Of a stretch of DNA of 64,000 nucleotides, positions 52,691 through 63,315 are shown piece after piece. Where the stretch lies: NCBI GenBank assembly GCA_945910005.1, contig OX246741.1, positions 38,024,335 through 38,088,334 of the forward strand, given 5' to 3'. Every line of letters begins with the position of its first letter. The stretch's first letter is position 1. Both the position numbers and the translations under genes were made by a program. Under the pieces are notes generated by a model that saw only the letters and a program-made list of their open reading frames with translations, was not told the DNA's origin and made no database searches. Origin of the DNA: Isoperla grammatica. Lineage: Eukaryota; Arthropoda; Insecta; Plecoptera; Perlodidae.

Positions 52691-53399
52691 GTCCAGACAA
52701 ACAAGGCAAGCTAATATAAGCGATGTAATAAAAAAACTGACATGACTCGACGAGGCCGGAACTTGAACTATACTGACGAGATAAGAGACAGTGCATGTGC
52801 ACGGAAAACAGGAAAACTGTGGGAAATGACGTGATTAGCCGGGAATCGAAACTTATAAAATAATAGACTGAAATACCAACACCACGAAAATACAAAACCC
52901 CAGCGTCGAATAAACGGCGCGAACACAAAGTATAATTCAACAAGAATAATACATTTACATTTTAGTGACACAAATTGAACAGGATAGACAACAACTAATG
53001 AATAACTTGATTTAACACCTAGAGAAATACCAATGGCCATCACGATACAAAATATTTGGTTTTTGCAAACGTTACTTATAGTTGGTTTAAATTATTGTTC
53101 ATTGAGAAGATATCGAAATGATTGATTCATATTTAAGCTTAATGTCTTATATTTTTGCAACGTCGCTAATCAAGACGAAGACGCCGTTTTAGTTTCAATT
53201 TAAATTTTGGGTGGGGAAGATCATTTTTAATTGTAATTTTGTTGTACGTCGAGGCAGCGCTATGGGTGAAGGATTTTTTTTAAGCGGTTGTGGAGTGAGG
53301 AAATATCGATTGATATTTTATGTTTCTTAAAGTACAGCAGGGTGCAGCATTTCTTAGGTAATGTTTATGTCTAAGATAAGTTGGCAGGCCCGTTGTGTG
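52691..53399. other. no gene recognised
   Basis: Moderately A/T-rich. The overlapping minus-strand frames (52614-53043) partly cover satellite DNA and show no domain. Possibly the 3' end of the LINE that follows. Confidence 0.4.
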
Positions 53400-54660
53400 T
53401 AGTGCAACCTAGCTGAAGAGCAAAGCAATTTAGATTTGTAAGTGACATGGTCATATTTTCTTATATTACAAGTGTATTATATGCATGGATTCTGAGCTGT
53501 TGTATGCGTGTTTTATGCAGACTGTCTAAACAGGGACCATACACAATATCAGCATAGTTCAATCTAGACAAGATGAGTGTTGTAACTTAGTGTACTATAT
53601 GCATGGATTCTGAGCTGTTGTATGCGTGTTTTATGCACACTGTCTAAACAGGGACCATATACAATATCAGCATAATTAAATCTAGACAAAATGAGGGTTT
53701 CCACTTAGTGTTCTATATGCATGCATTCTGAGCTCGTTGTATGCGTGTTTTATGCACCCTGTCTAAACAGGGACCATATACAATATCAGCATAATTAAAT
53801 CTAGACAAAATGAGGGTTTCCACTTAGTGTTCTATATGCATGCATTCTGAGCTCGTTGTATGCGTGTTTTTTTGCAGACTGTCTAAACAGGGATCGACTT
53901 GATACAATATCAGTATACCTAAATGAAGACAAAATGAGAGTTTTCACTAACAGCTGTATTCTTTTTTGTGGTAGTATTTTTGAATATTAATAACGATGTT
54001 TTAAATTTGAAAATGTATGTTGTGTGAATTTACTTAACTGATGTTTGAAATTTAGGAGTTCATAAATAGGCTAAGATTTTTCTAAGTTTCAGAATTTGGG
54101 AGAATGTTATTGTTAATTTGCAAATGTAAAACTATTTGTAAGCAAAATTTGTTTAAAAATAATTTCATTACTTGTACAATATGTTGATTTTTTTAAAAAA
54201 TATTTGTACTATATTTGGTTATATAATGAATAACTGTGGGTTTACATGAATTTAGTTGGAGGGCATGTTTATTTGAAGTATCACTGACATATGTCATGTC
54301 AGAATTCATCTCTGTTTCAGCAACTTTGACAGCACTTGTGTCGTAAAATAGACAAAGTTGACTGGCATCTGTATCTAGTGAGATTTGTAAGCTTTATCGT
54401 TAGAACAGTAGAGGGCTTAGTTTTGCACCTTGTGGAACATCTTTGTTATTGGTTTAGGTACTGACAATATAGAATTTGCTGCACAAATCTGTGATCTGTT
54501 CATATTGATGTAATTAGTGGCAGCGCTAGTTTGGATAAACCAAAATATGAAATGTTTGCAAGCAATAGTTCGTGATCGATAATATCGAATGGTTTTGAAT
54601 AAACTAACATCACCATTGCGGTTATTAGCCCTTGTCATCGGCCCTATATCCATTATATAT
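53400..54660 (-). pseudogene. heavily decayed LINE reverse transcriptase
   Basis: In minus orientation near 54600-54380 the conceptual frames give FDIIDHELLLANISYFGLSK and, after stops, remains of the VPQG region, matching RT motifs of CR1/Jockey-like LINEs. Further on, 53930-53440 encodes the C-terminal part LILSRLNYADIVYGPCLDSL followed by HKTRIQQLR, a typical segment after the RT thumb. That last part is present in four tandem copies. Many stops and shifts; an old relic. Confidence 0.7.
53465..53935 (-). repeat. 118-120-bp tandem repeat made of a LINE coding segment, 4 copies
   Basis: CTAAACAGGGA recurs at 53526, 53644, 53763 and 53883. Each unit encodes the same LINE segment (ADIVYGPCLDSLHKTR) on the minus strand. 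The third and fourth are most alike (GCATGCATTCTGAGCTCGTT), showing stepwise amplification after the LINE inserted. Confidence 0.88.
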
Positions 54661-55263
54661 ATTTTATTGATATGAATGTATATATTTTCACAAACATATT
54701 GAAAGGTTTACTTTAATTACGTCAATAAACAAAATTATCGTTCGATACTCGATGTGCAATACAATTCTGATAGTCAATAATAAAAACATTATTAAATGGT
54801 TTGATTTTTGGCAAGGCATATTGTTTATGTATTATTTTGGTGTTCTCGGGCCTATGTTGATTGAAATATTCAAAGATTCCACCAAATACTGGGCCTGGCC
54901 CTCAAGTGATTATACACGCAACAGTGTCACGTCGAATGTGTCCTAAGAATGTTGCTTTGTTATCGTTGTGCGCTTGGTTAGGTGACATAATATCACGGAA
55001 TCTAAGAAGGAATGCTTCGTGTTTGTAAATTTATAATCGTTTGATAATATCGATCGATAATGCAGTTACCTTTTCGATTATCGATAATTTTTATTTGATC
55101 GTTGTGCATCCATTATTAAGTAAATAGTAACAATTAAATATGAATTATATGTGAGGTGTTATCTGGGAATGGGATAACAAGTTTAATAAAGACAAGGCCA
55201 TGTAAAGTTAATATTTGGAACTATGTATTTCTCCAAATCCTGCCTTTATTGATATAATTATAC
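54661..55263. other. no gene recognised
   Basis: A/T-rich. The frame at 54752-54946 shows no domain. ATCGAT-rich stretch near 55030-55090. Confidence 0.4.
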
Positions 55264-55335
55264 CTGTGGGTGGGTTGCTGGAGATCCATTCACAGCTGTA
55301 GGTCCCGTCAAAACACGCACTCACGGCAACGAAAT
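55264..55335 (-). CDS. candidate 72-bp host exon
   Basis: In minus orientation TTATTTCAG precedes and CCCACAG|GTATAA ends the segment, so both splice sites fit. The 72 bp stay open as FVAVSACFDGTYSCEWISSN-PPT in one frame. The C...DGTYSCEW pattern looks like a fragment of an extracellular Cys-rich domain. GC content is higher than its flanks. A single isolated exon cannot be assigned to a gene; chance is a real alternative. Confidence 0.3.
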
Positions 55336-56100
55336 CTGAAATAATTGAAAGAGTATTTTTCCTTTAGCCTATCATACATTCAGACAAAACTAATTAACAA
55401 CGGAACAAGAAATACAACTACAGTACATTGTTATGCAAGTTACTAATAAAGTAATAAATATGCCAAACAATGCGAAAAATTGCAAAAAAAAAAAAACGGC
55501 CAAGCCCAAATCGTAGCCAAATAAGAGCACACGCGCAAAGATGCCCATTTCAAAAGGCTCAACATTAAATGTAGTGATATCTACAATTGTGGCCGAGAAA
55601 ATTATTTTGTTTACAATATATAAATATAATAATTAATGGAATAAACACAAAACGTATCAATGTTTACATTTCTTAATAATTGATAAATAATGAATAACAA
55701 TTACTTAATTAAATTGAATAAATTAATCTTTTCGATTCGAGAAAACAAAATAGACGCACATCATTTATAAATGCTTGGCCGATGAATTTGCATTCTCAAT
55801 TTAATTTTTCAAGTCCTGAAATGTTTCTAGAATTAGTTTAAATTGATTTCAAAATTCATTAACGTGAAGAATTATAACCTTTTTTGGTATATATTGAAAC
55901 GTATTATTGAAATACGTGATCCAACGCCAAATTAAACATTCATCGGCCAAGCTGTTTATTATAAATGAAGCGTGTTTATTTTGTTTTTTCCAATTAGAAA
56001 TGTTTCAATTATTCAATTTTTTTGTTTTTGCTAAAAATATATTAATTAATCAATTAATTATAAATGCATATATCAAGATCCATCAATGTTTATATCAATA
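55336..56100. other. no gene recognised
   Basis: A/T-rich. An A-run near 55490. No repeat structure noted. Confidence 0.4.
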
Positions 56101-56109
56101 AACTCTTCA

Positions 56110-56642
56110 CGAATACGACCAATAGGATATTCGTTGAAAAGAGTCCAGCACCAGGTCCGATACTATACGGCAATAAAGAACTATGTGCACAATGTCGCAC
56201 CATGATATTGAAGCCAGCAACCATAGAGGAGTTGGTAACTGTAACTAAATATGCAAGGGTCTTACCTATGTATAAAAATAAGCGAGATAAGAAAAATGTG
56301 AAGAACTACTGTCCGATTTCCATTTTACCTGCATTTTCAAAAATCTTTGAGAGACACGTTTAACCGGTTAATGAATCATGTTTACCATTTTAACATAACT
56401 ACTTCGACTTCCAGAAAGGAAAATCTGAGAGCAATGCACTGTGTTCTCTCCACAAGAAAATTCTTAAAGCTCTGGATGCGGGTTCTTCAATAGTGGGGAT
56501 AGCATGTGACCTTAGTAAGGCTTTTGACTGTGGCGAACATCGAATTCTAATAAATATATGGACCTCATTTTAGGATAGGCGATGAGGCTCTCAACTGGAT
56601 ATCTCCATATTTAACTAATAGAACTCAACAAGTTGTAATTAA
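56110..56642 (+). pseudogene. LINE reverse transcriptase, N-terminal part (interrupted by PLE)
   Basis: RT motifs in plus orientation: VLPMYKNKRDKKNVKNYCPI followed by SILPAFSKIFERHV, then FDFQKGKSESNALCSLHKKI and IVGIACDLSKAFDCGEHRIL, where CDLSKAFD holds the first catalytic Asp. Stops and shifts separate these. The frame reaches the QQVVI segment and is cut at the Penelope-like element; it continues at 58302. Type: CR1/Jockey/I-like APE LINE. Confidence 0.75.
56630..56642. repeat. 13-bp target duplication (left)
   Basis: AAGTTGTAATTAA, repeated exactly at 58302-58314 after the Penelope-like element. Confidence 0.85.
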
Positions 56643-56720
56643 AACTTGTTGTAGGCTTTCGCGGCCCGAGTCAATATTAATAATTCTTGGCTGTCGGGTG
56701 TCGCTTCGCTGTTTGGCCCC

Positions 56721-58191
56721 ATGGTAGACAAGAACTTGATGAGTTTTTTAGTGTATTTAAACAGTCTCAGTGAAAGTATAAAATTTACTATGGAAGTTGA
56801 GGTTGGGGGAAAGCTTCCGTTCCTAGATGTATTGGTGACTAGGCAAGGAGATGGCAGTTTAGGACACTCCGTTTATAGAAAAGCTACCCACACGGGTCGT
56901 CATTTAAATGCTGCTTCCAGTGGCGTATCCAAGGGGGGGGAGGGGGGGGACAAAACCCCCCCCTTTCGCAAAGGAAAAGTGTAAATTGCATTGGATTAAA
57001 AAAAATGGAGATATAAATATAGGCCTACTGTATTTTTGTTTTAAACACCAAAGACATAAGTTTTTGTTAAAAATACACACATCGCTCTATAATTCTATTT
57101 CTGTGTATTAACACTTCAGTTCGATTGTTGTTTTTGAAGCTTTTTTCGTTTCTTAAAGAGAAAATCGTTGACAGAAATGTATTAATTTTAGTTTAGTTGG
57201 CCGCTGTAAAACGCACAGATTTGCACCAAAATGACCTCGACGAGAAAATTTTTCCGGGGGGAAACCCCCCGGACCCCCCGTTTATTTTTGGTGCCCCTAT
57301 CTATAATATGAGTTAAACCCCCCCCTTTTCAAAATCCTGGATACGCCACTGGCTGCTTCTCACCACCAACCGTCTCAAAAACGCGCTGTGATTAATACTC
57401 TAGCATGTAGGGCACATAGGATTTCTGACGACGAGCATGTAGAGGAAGAGGGTCTCATACTCCGAGAAATGTTAAGACAGAATGGCTATAACAGTCGAGA
57501 CATTTCCAATGCATGGAGAAAAAGACTGTGTGTACCAGCCGTGCCACTAGCGACAAGTGAGTTGAGTCGGACAGCAACGAGGATGCCTCTTGCCTTCTTG
57601 CCATATGTAGAGAACACCACTGATCGTATTGCTAGATTATTAAAGAAGCACAATATAAAAACAATCTTTAATACTGACAGGAAGCTGAGTACCCTATTTA
57701 ACTCAGCAAAAGACAAACCCCCTCCCTTAGGTGTACCAGGCGTGTATCAAATACCGTGTGGGGCGTGTGATAAGGTTTATATAGGACAGACAGGACGAAA
57801 AATCTCAACAAGAGTTAAAGAACAAAAGAGCCATGCACGTTTAGGACATGTTGAGAAGTTAGCCATTGCAGAGCATAGTGTTGACAAATGCCACATTATA
57901 TATTTTGACAACACGCGCGTCCTGGCTACCAGTAAAGACTACCGCCCCCGCCTGGTACGAGAGGCTATTGAAATTGAAATGCAACCTGATAATTTCAATA
58001 GGGAGGACGGATTGAAGCTGAGTAGGGCGTGGCAGCCTACGTTGCAGCGCTTGAAACTCGCGCGGGCGGAACATGCGAAGCACATCGCGAAGGTTCGAGA
58101 ACAAGCTGGCGCGCACGCGCGGGATGTTCGCGCGTCGGAGATTGCACGGCAGTGTGAGGCACAATCGCTGGGTAGAGCATGGATCGAGTAG
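56721..58191 (+). pseudogene. PLE RT thumb and GIY-YIG endonuclease, split by a MITE
   Basis: The first part (56721-56909) gives the RT C-terminal segment with FTMEVEVGGKLPFLDVLVTR and HSVYRKATHTGRHLNAAS. The second (from 57352) continues with INTLACRAHRISDDEHVEEE, a connector, then VYQIPCGACDKVYIGQTGRK, the GIY-YIG signature with the CGAC zinc motif seen in PLEs, and the catalytic-region REAIEIE, where Glu is the likely metal ligand. The nuclease nicks target DNA to prime reverse transcription. The two parts are in one frame once the 434-bp MITE and one 8-bp duplication are discounted. The C-terminus is Ala/Arg-rich. The RT palm is absent. Confidence 0.87.
56918..57351. mobile_element. 434-bp hAT-type MITE inside the PLE
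   Basis: Ends CAGTGGCGTATCCA and, reversed, CAGTGGCGTATCCA; both followed by G-rich runs. Exact 8-bp duplications GCTGCTTC at 56910-56917 and 57352-57359. No coding capacity. Same terminal style as the G-run fragment near 480. Confidence 0.93.
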
Positions 58192-58217
58192 GTTCTCTCA
58201 GTGACTGTCTCTTCGTT

Positions 58218-58251
58218 CTGAAGATGGACTATGCAATTAGTCCGAAACGTC
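58218..58251 (+). ncRNA. hammerhead-ribozyme-like motif in the PLE
   Basis: CTGAAGA (fits CUGANGA) is followed by a 6-bp stem GGACTA/TAGTCC with loop TGCAAT, then GAAA and CGTC. Hammerhead motifs in PLE terminal repeats are established. Stem III would be minimal, as in dimer-active PLE variants. Cleavage is not demonstrated. Confidence 0.6.
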
Positions 58252-58301
58252 AGGTTTTATTAAACGACAGACGCGGCGACACCCGACAGCCAAGAATTAT
58301 T

Positions 58302-58870
58302 AAGTTGTAATTAATAACGGAACTGCTTATTCTGATTGGATGAAGATCACTGATGGTGATGGGGTGTCTCAAGGAAGCATCCTTGGAGCCGTCTTTCACA
58401 TAGCTTATGTAACTAAATGATGTGTATTGTAGCGTGCGTGCTGACTCAAGTATTCTTCTGCTCGCTCATGACTCCACTGCATTGATCATGAGTGACCTAC
58501 CCATCAATCTGCCTATACTGTTGCAGGCTCCGTTTTGGACAGTATTGAGGACTTTATAAAATAGATTGTGTCTAAATGTAAATAAGACGGTAGTAGTCAA
58601 CTTCACTACTACCAGATCTACAAAGCCACAAATAAACGACACCATAGTAAGATCTGGCTCGCCTCGCTAAACACTGTTGATGAATGTCTCAACTGGGGAG
58701 CACACTGCAAGGAACTGTCAAGGAAATTGTGCTCGGCATGCTGTGCGATTTATTGCGAGAGACTTCCTGTTAACCATGGTGTTTAAAATCTATTTCGCAT
58801 ATTTTCGATCTGTCGCCTGCTACGGCATTTTTACATGGGGCATCTCTAGAGATACCATTTTGTGTGTTTT
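58302..58870 (+). pseudogene. LINE reverse transcriptase, C-terminal part
   Basis: Resumes the LINE cut at 56642: SDWMKITDGDGVSQGSILGA corresponds to the VPQGSILGP motif. Next comes a degenerate active site LLAHDSTALI, where the family has (A/Y)ADD, then NVNKTVVVNFTTTRSTKPQI and a C-terminal region ending near 58860. Several stops; inactive. Confidence 0.72.
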
Positions 58871-58889
58871 TTAATTACAAAAGAAAGCT

Positions 58890-60000
58890 TAAAGGCATAT
58901 GATGGGAGTTGGCCCAAAGACAAGTTGCAGACATTTGTTTAAAGAGCAACAATTTATTACAATTTATTCCATTTTTAACGTGGAATCGGTTGTATACATT
59001 TCTAAAAATAAGCATGGATACGAAGCAAATGTGGAACAATAACAAAATAACCATACACACTTGACAAGACCTCGTAACAACTAGCCATACGTGAGAACAA
59101 ATCTGCGTTATTTGAGAAAGGTGTTTGTTATATAGTTTAAGGCAGTGCGGGCACAGTTTTTCAGTTTTCTTAAATATGCACAACGTACCCAAGTTAAGCA
59201 TTGAAATTGAAACCATTACTTCTGATAGTTACGATTTTTTTTCGTAATTTTTATTGTACCGGTACCGTAGATATTGCAGATGTACGCCGCTTCATTCAAA
59301 ACCTAAAATCGCCCAAAAATACACATTTGTGATAGCCAGTGTTTTTGTAGTTAATGAAAATAATTTGTTCAAGGAGGTGTTAAATTTGCAGTTCGTTATC
59401 TGTAATAGTATTTGTGTTATGATTTTTCTCATCTACCGGTACACATTAGCTAATTTGTACCGGTTGATGAGAAAAATCATACCACACATACCATTAATGA
59501 TAATGAACTGAAAATTCATCACCTCCTAGAACAAAGTATGAACGTTAACTACACCAAAATTGGTTATCACAAATGTTTATTTCTAGGCGAATTTAGGTTT
59601 TGAATGAAGCGGCGTACATCTAGCAATATCTACGGCACCGGTAAAATCAAAATTTCGAAAACACATTTCTCTGCGGCTGCGGAAGCCAAAACGTCTCGTC
59701 TTTTGTGTTTTGTATATATATATATATATTTGTTACGTCGTATCTTCGACCTTCAGTTGGCCTACCGAACTTTTTAAGGTAAGCTGTCGGCTCCCGTCAT
59801 CTATTCAAATTCCCTAGACTAACAGCCTTTAGGCTCTATACCTATAATTAATTGACACCATTTTTTTGTCACTTTCAGAAGTCCTGGTTTCAATTTCAAA
59901 GCTCAACTTGGGTACATTGTAAATATTTTAGAAAACTAAAACCAAGAAACGTGCGTAATTTATCTAGCTGTAAGACAATCCGTTTTAGGGTAAAAGCTAA
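58890..60000. repeat. large imperfect inverted repeat centred near 59445
   Basis: ACCGGTACCGTAGATATTGC and ATGTACGCCGCTTCATTCAA (59258 onward) are mirrored at 59595-59643. Inner arms meet around CATCTACCGGTAC/GTACCGGTTGATG. Outer arms also match: CGTACCCAAGTTAAGCATTG-AAATTGAAACC near 59186 against GGTTTCAATTTCAAAGCTCA near 59888. Insertions, including (AT)n at 59717-59732, break the right arm. This may be a fold-back transposon or an inverted duplication. The short frames inside are not genes. Confidence 0.75.
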
Positions 60001-60271
60001 TTTACTAAACAATTATTGTCTTTATGATTGGAATTAATAAGTTAACTTAAATATTAATCCAGCTCAAGTTAATTAATTGCGATAATATTTGTATTTACCA
60101 GTATTATATTAGAATAACCTGCAACCATAGACTATATACAATATCACGCTTGTAGATTCTATGTGTACATGTACCTGATGCAAAGCCATGTACATGTATG
60201 TGATCTATTTGGAATAACAAATGAAATAAGAAAGAAAATAAGCATTTATTTTTATTTTTTTCCATTAATTA

Positions 60272-60310
60272 AGCTAGCGTCCCCATTTGACCTTTATGGC
60301 ACTTCGTACT

Positions 60311-60350
<40 letters not shown>

Positions 60351-61035
60351 TTAGTTAATAAATAAAATAAATCCACATTTAGAGTCTACCCACTCAGTAA
60401 TGAAACTGATTTGCAGTTGGGGACTTTAACTTAAAGCGACTAAACCAATCCTGTAAGCTCCAAACACCATCGACGAGTGAGCGATAACCAATCAAAGATC
60501 GATATTTCAAATATGAAACACGTGAATCAGTGATTGGACAGTGCGAACACTTGCGGACAAATGCCAGAATCAACAAGGCTGATACGGAACAACTATTTTT
60601 TTAAATTTATTGAGTGCTTCGTTGCTAGGACGGCTCCAAAGTCACCGTATACTTATTCCTATGACAAGAAGTGATGAAATTGAATCCATACTAGAAGTTA
60701 AAAAACTTCTGCCTGAACCGGGATTTGAACCCGAGACCTTCTGCATTGGAAGCAGGGATGCTAACCACTGGACCAACGAGCCACCTAAAAACAGTAAAGT
60801 TTTTTCCGGTCACGAATATATACTAATGTAAACGCGAACTGATACGTATTTGAGGCAGAAATGACATTTCAAATGCTGTCAATAACTGTAAGTAACGGTG
60901 GCGCACCGCGGCGAAAACACTAGACAAAATGACAACGAAAATTCTTAAGCAACGCACATTGCACTGCATTCAACAATATCGGGAAGTATAATAGCTATGG
61001 AAATTAGAAAATATTTGCAATGCGCATTCTTGAAT
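60272..61035 (+). repeat. 0.75-kb repeat family, copy interrupted by a SINE
   Basis: Starts with AAGCTAGCGTCCCCATTTGA and a T-run of about 38, then is interrupted by the SINE at 60350-60786. It resumes with TTTTTTCCGGTCACGAATAT and GTAACGGTGGCGCACCGCGG. Confidence 0.75.
60350..60786 (-). mobile_element. tRNA-derived SINE, copy 3
   Basis: Same head (ends AGGTGGCTCGTTGGTCCAGT in minus orientation, B box at about 60720-60731) and body as copy 2, with an (ATTT)n-type tail next to the T-run. It sits inside a copy of the 0.75-kb repeat. Confidence 0.86.
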
Positions 61036-61044
61036 TGTTGTTCA

Positions 61045-61767
61045 GCGAGCGAAGGGAGCGTCTCCATTAGACTCTTATGGCACTTCGTTCTGTTGTTGTT
61101 TTTTTTTTTTTTTTTTTTTATGTCTGTCGATAGCGGTCGAACTGAAAGTCCGATCAACTTGACATTTGGACTATTCACAAACCTCGATGTGGATTAAAGG
61201 TGGATAGTTTTAAGGCAAAATCTGTTGAATAGTTACAAAGTTACACATAAATTACTGAAAAATATTTTTCTAAAACAAAATGGCGGCAAAATGTGAGATA
61301 GCCATATTTTTCTACAAATTTTTTCGGTCACGAATATGGTCATTTTATGGTTATTTGATAAATATTAGCAAAGTTACACAAAAGTTACTCGAAAATATTT
61401 TTCAAGGTGGCTATATTATAGTAAATTTTCGTCCAGTCACGAATATACTAATTTAAAAGCGATTTGATACGCATTACAGGCAGAAATTACATTTCTATTG
61501 CTGTCAATAACTGTTAGTAACGGTGGCGGACCGTGTAAAAACACTAGACAGAATGACAACGAAAATTCTAAATAACGCACATTGCACTGCATTTAACAAT
61601 GTCGGGAAGTATAATAGCTATGGAAATTAGAAAAATTTTTGGCACCGCGCATTCTTGAATTGTTTTAAATTGTTGTTTTTATTAGCTTGGAAAACATTTC
61701 GCCAGAAAGTTTGTAGATATGTACGCGCTCGCTTATCAACGCGTCTCACAAGAGCGTTTTTCTAGTT
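61045..61767 (+). repeat. 0.75-kb repeat family, copy 2 of the run
   Basis: Begins GCGAGCGAAGGGAGCGTCTC, contains a T-run and ATGTCTGTCGATAGCGGTCG, ATGGCGGCAAA, GTAACGGTGGCGGACCGTGT and CAACAATGTCGGGAAGTATA (here AACAATGTCGGG), and ends AGAGCGTTTTTCTAG. A second, partial 3' end follows at 61768-61868. Confidence 0.82.
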
Positions 61768-61868
61768 AATTGTTGTTTTTATTAGCTTTGAGATCTTGTC
61801 ACCAGAACGTTCGTAGATATGGACACGCACGCTTATCAACGCGTCAAACAGAGCGTTTTCCTAGCTAA

Positions 61869-62595
61869 GCGAGCGAAGCGAGCGTCTCCATTAGAGCTTT
61901 ATGGCACTTCGTTCTGTTTTTTTTTTTTTATATCTGTCGATGGCGGTCGAACGGAAAGTTCGATCAACTTGAAATTTAAACCATTTACAAGCATCGACGT
62001 GGATTGAAGGTGTATAGGTTTACGGCAAAATCGATTGAAAAATTACAAAGTTACACCATAGTTACTGCAAAATATTTTTTGAAACAAAATGGCGGCAAAA
62101 TGTGAGATAGCCAATTTTTTTTTAAGCTTTTTCTGGTCACGTATATGATTATTTTATGGTGATCTGATAAGTATTGAAAACCTTACACAAAAGTTACTCA
62201 AAATATTTTTCTCAAACGCAGTACCGGCAGAATGTGAGGTGGCTTTATTATAGTACATTTTCGTCCGAACACGAATATATTAATATAAACGCGATCTAAA
62301 ACGTATAAGAGGCAGAAATTATATTTCTATTGCTGTCAATAACTGTTAATAACGGTGGCGGACCGTGTAAAAACACTAGACAGAATGACAACGAAAATTC
62401 TAATCAACGCACATTGCACTGCATTCAACAATGTCGGGAAGTATAATAGCTGTGGAAATTAAACATTTTTTTGCAAAGCGCATTTTGAATTGTTGTTTAT
62501 TGTTGTTTTTATTAGCTTTGAGATCTTTTCACCAGAAAGTTCGTAGATATGGCCGCGCTCGTTTATCAACGCGTCAAACAGAGCGTTTTCCTAGT
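61869..62595 (+). repeat. 0.75-kb repeat family, copy 3 of the run
   Basis: Begins GCGAGCGAAGCGAGCGTCTC directly after the CTAGCTAA end of the preceding partial unit and ends CAGAGCGTTTTCCTAGT. Internal markers in the same order. Confidence 0.84.
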
Positions 62596-62610
62596 TACTA
62601 TATGTATTAT

Positions 62611-63315
62611 GCGAGCGAAGCGAGTGTCTCCATTAGACCTTCAGGGCACTTCGTGTTTGTTTTTTTGTTTTTTATATATGTCTGTTGATAGCGGTCGAAC
62701 GGAATATTCGATCAACTTGAACTTTGGGCCATCCACAAGCTTCGATGTGGATTGAATGTGTATGGTTTTGTGGCAAAATCGTTGGAACAGTTAAACACCA
62801 TACTTAACGTCTAATATATTTCTGAATCAAAATGGTGGAAAAATGTGAAATAACTATATCTTTATAAAGATTTTTCCGGTCACGAATATGCTAATTTTAT
62901 GGAAATCTGATAAGTATTGGCAAAGTTACACAAAAGTTACTCGAACATATTTTTCTGAAACACAGTAACGGAAACATATATGAGGTGGTTACATTATAGA
63001 AAATGTTTGTCCGGTCACGAATATAATAATTTTTGATACGTATAAGAGGCAGAAATTACATTTTATTGCTGTCATTAAGTGTTAGCAACGTTGGCGGACC
63101 AATGACAACGCAAATTCTTAGCAACGCACATTGCACTGCATTCAACAATGTCGGGAAGTATAATAGCTATGGAAATTTAGAAACATGTTTGCAAATACGC
63201 ATTCTTGAATTATAGTCAATTGTTGTTTTTATTAGCTTTGAAAACTTTTCGACAGAAAGTTCGAAGATATGGACGCACTCGCTTATCAACGCGTCAAACT
63301 GAGCGTTTTCCTAGT
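62611..63315 (+). repeat. 0.75-kb repeat family, copy 4 of the run
   Basis: Begins GCGAGCGAAGCGAGTGTCTC and ends TGAGCGTTTTCCTAGT. It is the most diverged in the middle (GTGGAAAAATGTG in place of GCGGCAAAATGTG). Confidence 0.82.

Larger units (their letters stand above)
56643..58301 (+). mobile_element. 5'-truncated Penelope-like element (PLE)
   Basis: 13-bp target duplications bound it. It contains the end of the RT domain and a GIY-YIG endonuclease. A 26-bp segment AATAATTCTTGGCTGTCGGG... near the left end (56678-56703) is exactly inverted at the right end (58277-58302), the inverted terminal arrangement known for PLEs. A hammerhead-ribozyme-like motif lies near the 3' end. A hAT MITE (56918-57351) interrupts it. 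Most of RT is missing. Confidence 0.85.
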
